DNA of 58,294 nt from DASSBQ01 sp035250505 (lineage in GTDB: Bacteria; Nitrospirota; Nitrospiria; Nitrospirales; Nitrospiraceae). Each line of letters begins with the position of its first letter. The stretch's first letter is position 1. Both the position numbers and the translations under genes were made by a program. The stretch is from NCBI GenBank assembly GCA_035250505.1, contig DATFFC010000002.1:1-58294 (forward strand), read 5' to 3'. The notes below the pieces were generated by a model, which made no database searches, was not told where the DNA came from, and was given only the letters and a program-made list of their open reading frames with translations. Shown in pieces: positions 50,991-58,294 of this stretch.

Positions 50991-51238
50991 TTTATTTTTG
51001 GAGTAACGAGCTTAGCGGCGCCTTCGGCCGACCGGTACCGCGTACCTGTTCGCGTTAAGGTCGGCGATAGACCTGACGTTCTGTGCAGTTGACCGAGCAG
51101 ATCTGTCCCGGTGAGTGTTTCGCGTCTACGGCAATCTTTAGCCGGTGGGCTGACGGCTGCGCTCGTTCAGGCTGTCCGAAAACACATTCCTTGTATCAAT
51201 GAACCAGCCTTTATTTCTAGGAAATTGGCAGCTTCTGG

Positions 51239-51805
51239 CTAATCCGGCAGCCCGCGAGGGTCGTATGGGCCTTTATAAATGGGAGTCGTCTTTCGTGCCT
51301 TTTCAGTCTCGGCGAGCAGTGCTGTATAGACGCTGTCAAACTTCGGATACTGCTCGTGCGCCCATTTTGATAGACGTATAGATTTCCGTAACATAAGCGT
51401 TGCAGTGATTGCCGGACGCGGTTCGTCTGGGAAGCCAGCGCGAGGCGGTAACGGCTCTGTGACGGCAGTATTCGAGAGTCTGGCTAAATGCCCCATTACG
51501 TCAGGCGAAATGCCGGTCTTATAGCGTATTTCATATAACCTCGATAGGTCTTTCCGCCAGGTTACGACCTGGCTCAAGGCGGTGCCGTCGTTCCAAATCA
51601 CAATATTCTGCCCCCCGTGCAGTGGATGAACATCGTCGAGTCGCAGCTTCACTAACTTGTCTTTCGGTATGGTAATCGCGTCGCCGGGATAAGCAAAGAG
51701 AAACAATGCATATAAGCCGATTCGCCACAACCAAGGCAGGAGATCCGCTTGCCCTATGCTTTGGTTAAAGATGGCATGTTCGTTCTGCACTTCGGGCGTT
51801 GCCAT
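51239..51805 (-). CDS. Hypothetical protein with possible N-terminal export signal, 188 aa
   Basis: Unrecognised. A hydrophobic stretch LLPWLWRIGLYALFLFAYPG (about 22-41) may be a signal peptide or anchor; if so, the true start may be inside the given frame. The rest is soluble, with LVKLRLDDVHPLHGGQNIVI and a helical C-terminus. No ribosome-binding site was found before ATG 51805. It lies 30 bases downstream of the PEP-CTERM metalloprotease-like gene, on the same strand. Confidence 0.5.
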   Translation of the reverse strand: MATPEVQNEHAIFNQSIGQADLLPWLWRIGLYALFLFAYPGDAITIPKDKLVKLRLDDVHPLHGGQNIVIWNDGTALSQVVTWRKDLSRLYEIRYKTGISPDVMGHLARLSNTAVTEPLPPRAGFPDEPRPAITATLMLRKSIRLSKWAHEQYPKFDSVYTALLAETEKARKTTPIYKGPYDPRGLPD

Positions 51806-51835
51806 AGATGCCGGTCGGAGCGAGGATTAGCGATT

Positions 51836-52654
51836 CTAACTATCGCGGTCCAGTTCGCTCAGGGCGGATCGTCCTTGAGACCGGTGGAACCGCTGACGTC
51901 TAAACAACAGGATACCGGCCATGCCGCCTATCAAGATGAGAAGGGTGGAAGGTTCCGGTGCCATCACAAGAGTAAACCGGCCGCCGGGATTCAGCCCGGT
52001 CATATAGTCCAGATAGCCTTGATAGTAGCGAGGGAGCATTTGTGGGTTCTCGTCAAGTGCCCCAGTTCCCATCAGCGCCGTGCTGAGTGTCGGGTTGGGG
52101 TACCTATCGACTCCGCCGCCAATATATTCGTCATACAAACCTAGATAGTGCCCAGTTTCATGCGCCATCACTCCGGCGGTGGCCGATCCGGTATACCAAG
52201 TGGACACGTCGCTTCGTCCCGGTCCCGATCTGACGAGAATATTGTGGTGAAACACGGGGCCGGTTGTCGTCACATCGACGCGGAGTGGAAAAGAGCGCTG
52301 GTTCGTGGTATCTGCGATGATTGCGCGGTTGTTCCAAATTCCTTCAATGCCGCTTTCCGCCGTCGAGCGAAAGCCTTGCTGTTGCGCTGTCGTGAAACTC
52401 GGCTCGAACGTAAAGTTTAATTCAACATGCCGCACCAACGCGGCGCCGTCGAAACTCTGGGTATATCCATAGTTGAAAACAAATGGGCCATAGGCCTGTC
52501 CCTGGTCCGTGTATGAAGGGATGTGCGTAGTACCGGCCACGGTTTCAGAGCCGGTCCTGTATGAGAAGGGTAAGGCCAGTGCGAGAGGATCGTTACCGAC
52601 GTTCCAGGCGAGAATCACTGCAATGATTAGGCATCGCATGATTGGTCTTTGCAT
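51836..52654 (-). CDS. PEP-CTERM-anchored metalloprotease-like protein (metzincin motif), 272 aa
   Basis: GAGG lies about six bases before ATG 52654. A signal peptide (MRCLIIAVILAWNVGNDPLALA) leads a mature domain with HETGHYLGLYDE (165-176), the metzincin zinc motif HExxHxxGxxD, preceded by beta-rich sequence (VELNFTFEPSFTTAQQQGF). After it come MGTG and a Pro-rich link, then the sorting signal APEPSTLLILIGGMAGILLF with RRQR. The protein is thus a probable surface-anchored protease. The third metal ligand is Asp instead of the more common His. Confidence 0.78.
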   Translation of the reverse strand: MQRPIMRCLIIAVILAWNVGNDPLALALPFSYRTGSETVAGTTHIPSYTDQGQAYGPFVFNYGYTQSFDGAALVRHVELNFTFEPSFTTAQQQGFRSTAESGIEGIWNNRAIIADTTNQRSFPLRVDVTTTGPVFHHNILVRSGPGRSDVSTWYTGSATAGVMAHETGHYLGLYDEYIGGGVDRYPNPTLSTALMGTGALDENPQMLPRYYQGYLDYMTGLNPGGRFTLVMAPEPSTLLILIGGMAGILLFRRQRFHRSQGRSALSELDRDS

Positions 52655-53395
52655 AGGCCGCCTCGTTGTGGCCGGAAGAAATCGAGAAGCGGAAGGACAC
52701 CACGAAACGATTACGAAGAAAAGCTAGGGCCAATAGTACTCATGCCCAAGGATGTATGCAACAAAGAACTATAGGAGGGACGGACAAAATCACTTAGCCA
52801 GTCCTGGAAATACCTGTATTGTAGCTCCCTAGCTTCTACATCGACAGGCGCTTTCAAATGTCTGCGTTTCATCCCAGAGGAAGGCGTCCTAATGACGCCA
52901 CACCTCATCACCGTAACCGGGTTTTGACGTAGGGCGGGCGGTAGCCTTGGGACGACGTGGCCCCCATCTCGGGTGCAGGCCCCGATCCTATGTTAAGGGT
53001 GACACCGAATGCTTATGGGATGGGAGCTCATGCCGATCAATATGGACGGGTCGTTCGGCCTGTCTGCCCCTTTTGGGCAAACAAATTGTTGGCAGCGGCT
53101 CGCTCCTCGGAGGTCCATCGGGTTGGCTCGGCGGGACTCTATATTGCGCCTACAAACCACTCCAATCTTGGTTAATCGTTGACATATTTCGGCATAGTCA
53201 GCACGCCACTCGGAAGGAATGGATGAAGTGCTGCAGCCTGCCCGCGCGGGCATAATTGCGGATTGTAGATAACGAGTCATCCTAATATGTCCGATCTGAT
53301 TGGCATCGAGCACGGTGCCCTCACCAAAAAAGTAATTTCAGCAGTCATGCTATTCGTGCTGGGAGGTTGCCGCAAACGGTTTCCAGCATGAGGAC
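52655..53395. other. Gene-poor interval with repeat copy D
   Basis: No supported gene in about 740 bases. It holds repeat copy D and a perfect 12-bp palindrome GCCCGCGCGGGC at 53237-53248. Frames here have no good start or known motif. Confidence 0.45.
52931..52990 (+). repeat. Dispersed repeat, copy D (partial)
   Basis: AGCCTTGGGACGACGTGGCC then CCCATCTCGGGTGCAGG matches the core of copies A-C in the same orientation, about 2 kb from copy C. Confidence 0.6.
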
Positions 53396-53895
53396 ATGCG
53401 AACCATATCGGCAATAGGCATCGTCGTACTGCTGGCAGGTTGTAGCAATACGTGGACGAACAAGCCGACGGTTCCCGAAACGAGCCGAACGGCTGTCGTC
53501 CATGACGTGCGCCTCTCACTGACAGACATCGCGCCAGCCGAACTGCGCGTGAATGTGGGCGACGAGGTGCGCTTCATCAATGATAAAACACAACCCGTTC
53601 GGATCATCTTGATTGAAGCGGGCAAAGTATCGCCTGTAACAAAGGGTTCAATGGACTGATTGACCAGGAAGCAGATATTAAGCCGGGACAATATGCGAGT
53701 TTTTGCTTCAACAAAACGGGTGCTATCAAGTACATGGCGCGTGAGCAACAGGCCGTGACCGACGGAGAGCAAGTGTTATCCGCCCACATCCTCATCGGAG
53801 GAAGCACGGCGCGTCCTGTGCGTACTCAGGACGGCGTTCCTGCACCTGCGCGGTCCGGCGCAGAGACAGATTTGAAATTAACCCCGGAGAGATGA
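53396..53895 (+). pseudogene. Frameshifted cupredoxin-like lipoprotein
   Basis: The first frame reads MRTISAIGIVVLLAGCSNTW, a lipoprotein signal with lipobox LAGC, then a beta-rich domain (LRVNVGDEVRFINDKTQPVR) like the start of a cupredoxin. It ends at 53659. Another frame takes over near 53630 with CNKGFNGLIDQEADIKPGQY and runs to TGA 53893-53895 (ending TDLKLTPER). Adding one base near 53628-53632 would join the two into a single 165-residue protein. It is a decayed gene, a recoded gene or a sequence error. Both parts look like one protein domain. Confidence 0.65.
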
Positions 53896-53946
53896 CCCTT
53901 GAGAAGGATGGTTTAAGTCGCCTACGAAATCCAAGTGGAAAAACGC

Positions 53947-54411
53947 CTAACGGTGCTCAAGCTGAGCGAGCCGTGAACGGGCCTGTCCGATATAAAAGCT
54001 ATACGCTGGCTCTTCGTAACTCAGTACCTCACTATATAGCTGCGTGGCAATGGTGTCTTTGCCGTCTTCCGATGCGATGTCCCCCGCATGAAGAGCACAG
54101 GAGGCGGCCATAGCATGGACATCAACAGCTAGCCGGGATGGCGCCTGGGTGGGGAGGTGGTTGATGTCCTCAGCGGGCGAGAAATGTCGACCGGCATACC
54201 ACTCAGCTTCTTTCCGAACAATTCTAAGCTGATCGGAAGTCTGCTGAACTACGTCAAAATCTGACGAAGCCATGCACGCCCTATAGGTGGACCAAAGGTT
54301 CATCACCCGATCATTATTTCCTGAGGGGCGGGGTGTATTGGAAGTCGCCTGACACGCCGTCACCACAGCGATGGTGAACAACAAGAAAACGCTCGGTCTC
54401 ACATGGCGCAC
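53947..54411 (-). CDS. Lipoprotein of unknown function, 154 aa
   Basis: GTG 54411 is the best start: GGGAGG stands eight bases upstream and the protein begins directly with a basic signal. The signal peptide SVFLLFTIAVVTAC ends in a lipobox (VTAC). The mature part is helical (LWSTYRACMASSDFDVVQQT, MAASCALHAGDIASEDG) with some TPR-like character, and ends EHR. An ATG at 54429 is possible but has no site. It faces the frameshifted lipoprotein gene. Confidence 0.65.
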   Translation of the reverse strand: MRHVRPSVFLLFTIAVVTACQATSNTPRPSGNNDRVMNLWSTYRACMASSDFDVVQQTSDQLRIVRKEAEWYAGRHFSPAEDINHLPTQAPSRLAVDVHAMAASCALHAGDIASEDGKDTIATQLYSEVLSYEEPAYSFYIGQARSRLAQLEHR

Positions 54412-54711
54412 AGGAATTTCCTCCCGCATAAGCGAGTACATGAGCAATCTACGGACCGTTGGCGAGCCTTTCTAACATGTTGAAACCTGGAACGTAGCAA
54501 CCGGGGCGGGGGTAGGGCATTGTGTAGTTAATATTGCAGTGTGAGTTTATTGCTACAGCATGTTGTCTTCGGGGAAGTTAAATGCGTAAGCTATCCGTCT
54601 CAGCGCGTTGACGGACCATTCGCCAGGGTTTTCCTTCAGTGTGATCGTCGCGACGTCGTCTGTTAGCATCGGTCCCGCCGCTAATTTCGTTCACATACAA
54701 AGGGGGACCTT

Positions 54712-54969
54712 ATGAGACCAATGATGGTCATTGCCGCAATGGTTGTAAGCCTGTTTGTCATCCCGCTCTCGTATGCCGATACGGATCATGGTGACAAGTC
54801 CAAACAAACTATGGAGAAAAAGCAGGCCGACAAAGACAAAGAGAAGAAAACCCCCGAAACCGGTTCAATGGGAGAGGAACGCACGGGCGGTTCTGGCCCC
54901 AGTGGAACGAGCGGCGGTGGAAACGTGAAGGCGCCTCAGCACGAAGGAGCGGACAAAAAGAAGCACTAG
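54712..54969 (+). CDS. Small secreted, highly charged protein, 85 aa
   Basis: GGGGGA lies about six bases before ATG 54712. A signal peptide (MMVIAAMVVSLFVIPLSYA) is followed by Lys/Asp/Glu-rich, then Gly/Ser-rich sequence with no fold visible (KKQADKDKEKKTPETGSMGE). Probably an unstructured periplasmic or surface peptide. Confidence 0.6.
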   Translation: MRPMMVIAAMVVSLFVIPLSYADTDHGDKSKQTMEKKQADKDKEKKTPETGSMGEERTGGSGPSGTSGGGNVKAPQHEGADKKKH

Positions 54970-55150
54970 AGCAAGTGGCTTACGCTTTTAACCGCCGCCA
55001 TTTTTCTGACCATGGGAGGCACGGTTCAGCCAATTCTGAACCTGGCGCGGGCATTGTGACCCGCCTGCCTCCTTCCTTTCTCTCGCCCGGCGCAAACAAG
55101 TCCTCACGACTAGAGACTGAGCCTGCGTTCCCTCAAGAACCCGGCATCAG

Positions 55151-55459
55151 GTGTCAGCGCCGATGGTATACGACACCGCCTACCGGGAGATCCGCCAAGT
55201 CAGCTGGGATGCCTACATTGAGGTGCGCGGCCGCCGCTACAGCGTCCCCGCCCACCTGGCCGGCCGCCCGGTCCAGATCCGGCTCACGCTCGACGGCGAA
55301 CTGGCGGTCTACGAGGACGAGCACATTGTGGCGAGCCATCGCGTGGTCGCCGGGGAGCGGGACTGGGTCACCGTCCCGGCGCATCATGAGGCCCTGTGGG
55401 CTCAGACCCTGGAAGTCGAACGGCGGCCTCTGGCCGTCTACGAGGAGGTGGCGTCATGA
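55151..55459 (+). pseudogene. istA: 3' fragment of an IS21-family istA transposase
   Basis: About 100 residues remain, equal to the end of IstA (YIEVRGRRYSVPAHLAGRPV aligns with the matching part of the complete IstA downstream). The catalytic DDE part is missing. Its stop overlaps the istB start, as in intact IS21 elements. The upstream end begins near GTGTCAGCG, similar to the tip of the inner IS, which may be chance. Confidence 0.75.
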
Positions 55460-56061
55460 TGGAGCTGAGTGTGCTCCTCGCACGTCTGTAGATGGAGCAT
55501 CTACTCACGCAACTCGACGGCGTCTGTGAGCAGGCGGCCAAGGGCGGTCTCGACTATCAAGGGTTCCTGGCCCAGGCCCTCGAAGCGGAATGGCGCGGGC
55601 GGCAGCAGCGCGGGATCGAGAGCCGCCTGCGGCTCGCCCGGTTCCCGTGGATCAAAACCCTCGACCAGTTCGACTTCGAGTTTCAGCCCTCACTCGACCG
55701 CAAGGTTGTGCGGGAGCTGGCGGGGGTGAGCTTCGTCGAACGTGCTGAGAACGTGGTCCTGCTGGGACCGCCGGGGGTGGGCAAAACCCATCTCGCCATC
55801 GCCCTGGGCATCAAGGCGGTCGAAGCCAGCTGCTCGGTGCTCTTCCTGACCTTCGAGAGTCTGATGGGCCGCTTAGTTCGGGCGCGGCACGAGAACCGGC
55901 TGGAGCGGACGCTGCAACAGCTCGCCTACCCGCGGCTGCTGATCCTTGATGAATTGGGCTACCTGCCGCTCACGCGGGAAGAGGCGAGTCTCTTCTTCCG
56001 GTTGCTGGTGCGCCGCTACGAGCGGGGCAGCCTGATGGTCACGAGCAATAAGAGCTTTGCG
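55456..56061 (+). pseudogene. istB: istB helper ATPase gene with nonsense codon, cut by an IS21 insertion
   Basis: From ATG 55456 the frame reads MMELSVLLARL and then meets TAG (55489-55491), followed by MEHLLTQLDGVCEQAA. A single change from AAG would explain the stop; translation could restart at ATG 55492. The AAA+ part is clear: LLGPPGVGKTHLAIALG (Walker A) and LLILDELGYLPLT (Walker B). At MVTSNKSF the gene is broken by the second IS element, whose tip begins at 56062. The rest should lie beyond the window. Confidence 0.82.
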
Positions 56062-56134
56062 TGTCAGCGGTCATCCAATAATCCCCAGGTGTGGTCATTG
56101 AATTTTCCCCACCCTCTACCAAAAGGAGGATGAG

Positions 56135-57472
56135 ATGGAGCTTGACGAGGGCAACGAGTCGACGATCATGCGTGCCCAAGTGGACCAATCTGGGGAGGCG
56201 TGCATGGTGGATCAGGAGCGGTGGGCGGAGATCCGACGGCTGTTTTATGAGGAGCGGGTGTCCATTGCGGAGATCGGGCGGCGGTTGGACCTGGATCGCA
56301 AGACGGTGCGCCGCAGTCTGCGGCAGACCACGTGGCACCCTTATCAGCGGGCCGTGGTGGCGGAAACGCTGCTGACGGCCCATGCCGACTTTGTGCGGGA
56401 CCGCGCCCCGCAGGTCGGGTATTCGGCGCGGATTCTTTATCAGGAGCTGCGGGCCCGCCGCAGCTACACCGGCAGTTATGAGACGGTGAAGCGGTTTGTG
56501 GCGCCGCTGCGCGAAGTCCAGCTACAGGCGGAGCGTGCCTTCCTTCGCTTTGAAACCCCGCCGGGGCAGCAAAGTCAGATTGATTGGGGCCAAGCCACCG
56601 TGCCGTTCCGCGCCGGTGCCTCCGTCGTCCACGTGTTCGTGCTCACACTGGGCTTTAGCCGTCGGGGGTTTTATTACGCCTGTGCTGATGAGCGGCTGGC
56701 GCAATTCCTCGAAGCCCATGAACGGGCCTTTGCCCATTTCGGCGGCCACACCCGGGAGCATCTCTATGATCGCCCGCGGACCGTATGTTATGCGGATGAG
56801 ACGGGGCGGCGCCTCTGGAATCCCACCTTCAAAGCCTTTGCCGACTATTGGGGCTTTGAGCCCCGTGTGTGCCGATCCTATCGAGCGCAGACCAAGGGCA
56901 AGGTCGAATCGGCCGTGAAATATGTGAAGCGGAACTTCCTCCCCGGACGGACGTTCGTCGATGTGGTGGACTTCCAAGCCCAGCTCGATGAATGGACCGC
57001 GACCATCGCCGACCAGCGCCTGCACGGCACGACTCATGAGCTACCGATCGCGCGGTTTGAGCGAGAACGCGAGCATCTCGTGCCCCTGGCGGGCCAGCGT
57101 TGCTTCCAGCAGGAGGCGCGGGTCTCGCGGATCGTGGCCGAAGACTATCTGGTCAGCTTCGACACGAATCGGTATTCCGTGCCCTTCCGCCTGATTGGGC
57201 AACGGGTCGAGGTGCAGCGACGGGGCGAGACGGTGTCCATCTTCCATCGCGACCGGGAGGTCGCCACGCATCCGGCGTTGCCGGGCCAACACCAATTCCG
57301 CATCCTGCCGGAGCACGGCCCCGGCGCCAGTGCGCGGACGTCTCGCCAACGGCGATCGGCATGGCGCGAACCAGCCAGGCGTCCAGGAGCGGTGCCGGAG
57401 GTCGAAGTGCGGGATTTGGCGTGCTACGAAGCCCTGCTGGGGGCCTCGGATGTCCAGGAGGTGCACCCATGA
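56135..57472 (+). CDS. istA: IS21-family transposase IstA
   Basis: The 445-aa protein has an N-terminal helix-turn-helix (RVSIAEIGRRLDLDRKTVRRSL, about 45-66), and a DDE integrase core: QSQIDWGQATVPF with the first Asp, VHVFVLTLGFSRRGFYY, then KGKVESAVKYVKRNF with the Glu. A beta-rich C-terminal domain (DYLVSFDTNRYSVPFRLIGQ) follows. ATG 56135 has AGGAGG upstream; ATG 56204 also has GGAGG and would trim 23 residues. The stop overlaps istB. It looks intact and probably active. Confidence 0.9.
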   Translation: MELDEGNESTIMRAQVDQSGEACMVDQERWAEIRRLFYEERVSIAEIGRRLDLDRKTVRRSLRQTTWHPYQRAVVAETLLTAHADFVRDRAPQVGYSARILYQELRARRSYTGSYETVKRFVAPLREVQLQAERAFLRFETPPGQQSQIDWGQATVPFRAGASVVHVFVLTLGFSRRGFYYACADERLAQFLEAHERAFAHFGGHTREHLYDRPRTVCYADETGRRLWNPTFKAFADYWGFEPRVCRSYRAQTKGKVESAVKYVKRNFLPGRTFVDVVDFQAQLDEWTATIADQRLHGTTHELPIARFEREREHLVPLAGQRCFQQEARVSRIVAEDYLVSFDTNRYSVPFRLIGQRVEVQRRGETVSIFHRDREVATHPALPGQHQFRILPEHGPGASARTSRQRRSAWREPARRPGAVPEVEVRDLACYEALLGASDVQEVHP

Positions 57473-58251
57473 CCCCCGCCCAGCTCGAACGCCTTCGTGA
57501 ACACTTAACGCGGCTGCGACTCTTGAAGAGCCGCGAACGGCTCGACGCCCTTTTACAGGAGGCGGCGGCCAAGGACCTGTCGTACGCGGACTTCCTCGAT
57601 CAAGTCCTCGGCGAAGAAGTCACCGCCAAAGCTGCCAAGAACATTACCATGCGCACGAGCCTCGCGCGCTTTCCGTTCGTAAAGAGCCTGGAGGCCTTTG
57701 ACTTCGCCTACCAGCCCTCCTTGGATAAGAAGCAGATTCAGCAGGTGGCGACCTGTCACTTCATCGAGCACGGTGAGAATCTCGTGATCCTGGGGCCGCC
57801 CGGCGTCGGCAAAAGCCACCTGGCCATTGGATTGGGGCTCAAAGCGATCGAGCAGGGCTACCGCGTGTTCTTCACCACCGCGGCCGCCATGATCGCCACG
57901 CTCACCCGGGCGCTTGCGGAGAATCGGCTGGAGGACAAGCTGAAGCTCTACACGATTCCGCGGTTACTGATCATTGATGAGATCGGCTATCTCCCCATTG
58001 ACCGGACCGGGGCCAACTTGTTTTTCCAACTCATCTCGCGCCGCTACGAGAAGGGGCCGATGATTTTGACCAGTAACCAGAGTTTTGGGGCCTGGGGCGA
58101 AGTGTTTGGCGGCCGGGTGCTGGCCACCGCGATTCTGGATCGGGTCCTCCACCACGCCATCACAATCAATATCCGCGGCCATTCCTACCGACTGAAGGAG
58201 AAGCTCAAAGCGGGACTTGTGCGAATGGAGGAGACGTCACCGGCGAATTAA
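57469..58251 (+). CDS. istB: IS21-family helper ATPase IstB
   Basis: The 260-aa protein has an AAA+ fold related to DnaC: VILGPPGVGKSHLAIGLGLK (Walker A), LLIIDEIGYLPIDRTGANLF (Walker B), LTSNQSFGAWGEVFGG. IstB activates IstA and guides insertion. The ATG overlaps the istA stop. Complete length and intact motifs suggest function. Confidence 0.93.
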   Translation: MTPAQLERLREHLTRLRLLKSRERLDALLQEAAAKDLSYADFLDQVLGEEVTAKAAKNITMRTSLARFPFVKSLEAFDFAYQPSLDKKQIQQVATCHFIEHGENLVILGPPGVGKSHLAIGLGLKAIEQGYRVFFTTAAAMIATLTRALAENRLEDKLKLYTIPRLLIIDEIGYLPIDRTGANLFFQLISRRYEKGPMILTSNQSFGAWGEVFGGRVLATAILDRVLHHAITINIRGHSYRLKEKLKAGLVRMEETSPAN

Positions 58252-58294
58252 CCGGGTGGGGAATTTTCGATGACCATAACTGGGGAAATTTGGG

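Larger units (their letters stand above)
50552..51238. other. Gene-poor interval with repeat copies B and C
   Basis: No supported gene in about 690 bases. Overlapping frames near 50730-51090 only translate the repeat copies. Confidence 0.45.
56062..58294 (+). mobile_element. IS21-family insertion sequence, right end outside the window
   Basis: The left tip begins TGTCAGCGGTCATCC inside the older istB. Two related units follow (CGGTCATCCAATAATCCCC at about 56068 and TGGTCATTGAATTTTCCCC at about 56092). At the right, from 58254 to the window end, the reverse complement of the same units appears (TGGTCATCGAAAATTCCCC). Multiple inverted terminal repeats and an istA-istB pair are typical for IS21. 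The last bases of the right tip and the target duplication are beyond the window. Confidence 0.88.

Noticed and set aside
50734..51092. Three overlapping plus-strand frames of 90-106 aa
   Set aside because: They are translations of repeat copies B and C in three phases.
55151..55166. GTGTCAGCG at the front of the istA fragment as an IS terminus
   Set aside because: It resembles the inner IS tip, but only nine bases match and no further terminal units follow.

Overview
The window looks like a chromosomal segment of a moderately GC-rich Gram-negative bacterium, most likely a Nitrospira-type member of the Nitrospirota. This rests on the mix of sigma-54 enhancer-binding proteins, PEP-CTERM proteins, many tiny membrane proteins and the general protein style. 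It is an inference; no rRNA or marker gene is present.

The centre of the window (about 4.4-40.5 kb) is an extracellular contractile injection system (eCIS) locus, nearly all on the plus strand with many 4-base ATGA overlaps. It opens with a sigma-54 enhancer-binding regulator (4438-5838). Next comes a regulatory interval with two near-identical 18-bp inverted repeats and a -24/-12 promoter (6052-6067). The structural genes follow: small winged-helix-like protein, sheath, inner tube, zinc-knuckle baseplate protein, a disordered protein, Pvc16-like terminator and AAA+ ATPase. A cargo block of four proteins with an eCIS core domain (DUF4157 type) sits in the middle, then tube/hub adaptor, LysM protein, hub, OB-fold spike, PAAR tip, gp25, two J-like baseplate proteins, a gpI-like protein and a putative fibre. 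The operon ends with an unknown protein, an ATP-grasp ligase and an M15 peptidase. No tape measure was recognised.

The most interesting part is the cargo block (13.9-24.5 kb). All four proteins share an N-terminal leader and an HExxH core domain, but each carries a different C-terminus. One ends in a RelA/SpoT-like nucleotidyltransferase domain and is followed by a small overlapping gene, a likely immunity protein. One is glycine/beta rich. One has an inserted domain plus a second candidate metal site. One ends in an M35 (aspzincin)-like peptidase. The set looks like an interchangeable toxin payload.

Left of the eCIS are a SagB-like nitroreductase (cut by the window edge), an unknown protein, a VanZ-like protein, a single-domain response regulator and two small proteins. 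Right of it are a GAF/sigma-54 regulator, a quinone oxidoreductase-like enzyme, a collapsed kelch pseudogene and a MACPF-like protein.

From about 46 kb onward the window is gene-poor and accessory. It holds two PEP-CTERM proteins (one a probable metalloprotease), small membrane proteins and lipoproteins, a tRNA-Arg 3' half on its own, and a four-copy dispersed repeat. It also has a frameshifted lipoprotein and an IS21-family element inserted into the istB of an older, decayed IS21-family element. The window ends inside the right terminal repeats of the inner IS.
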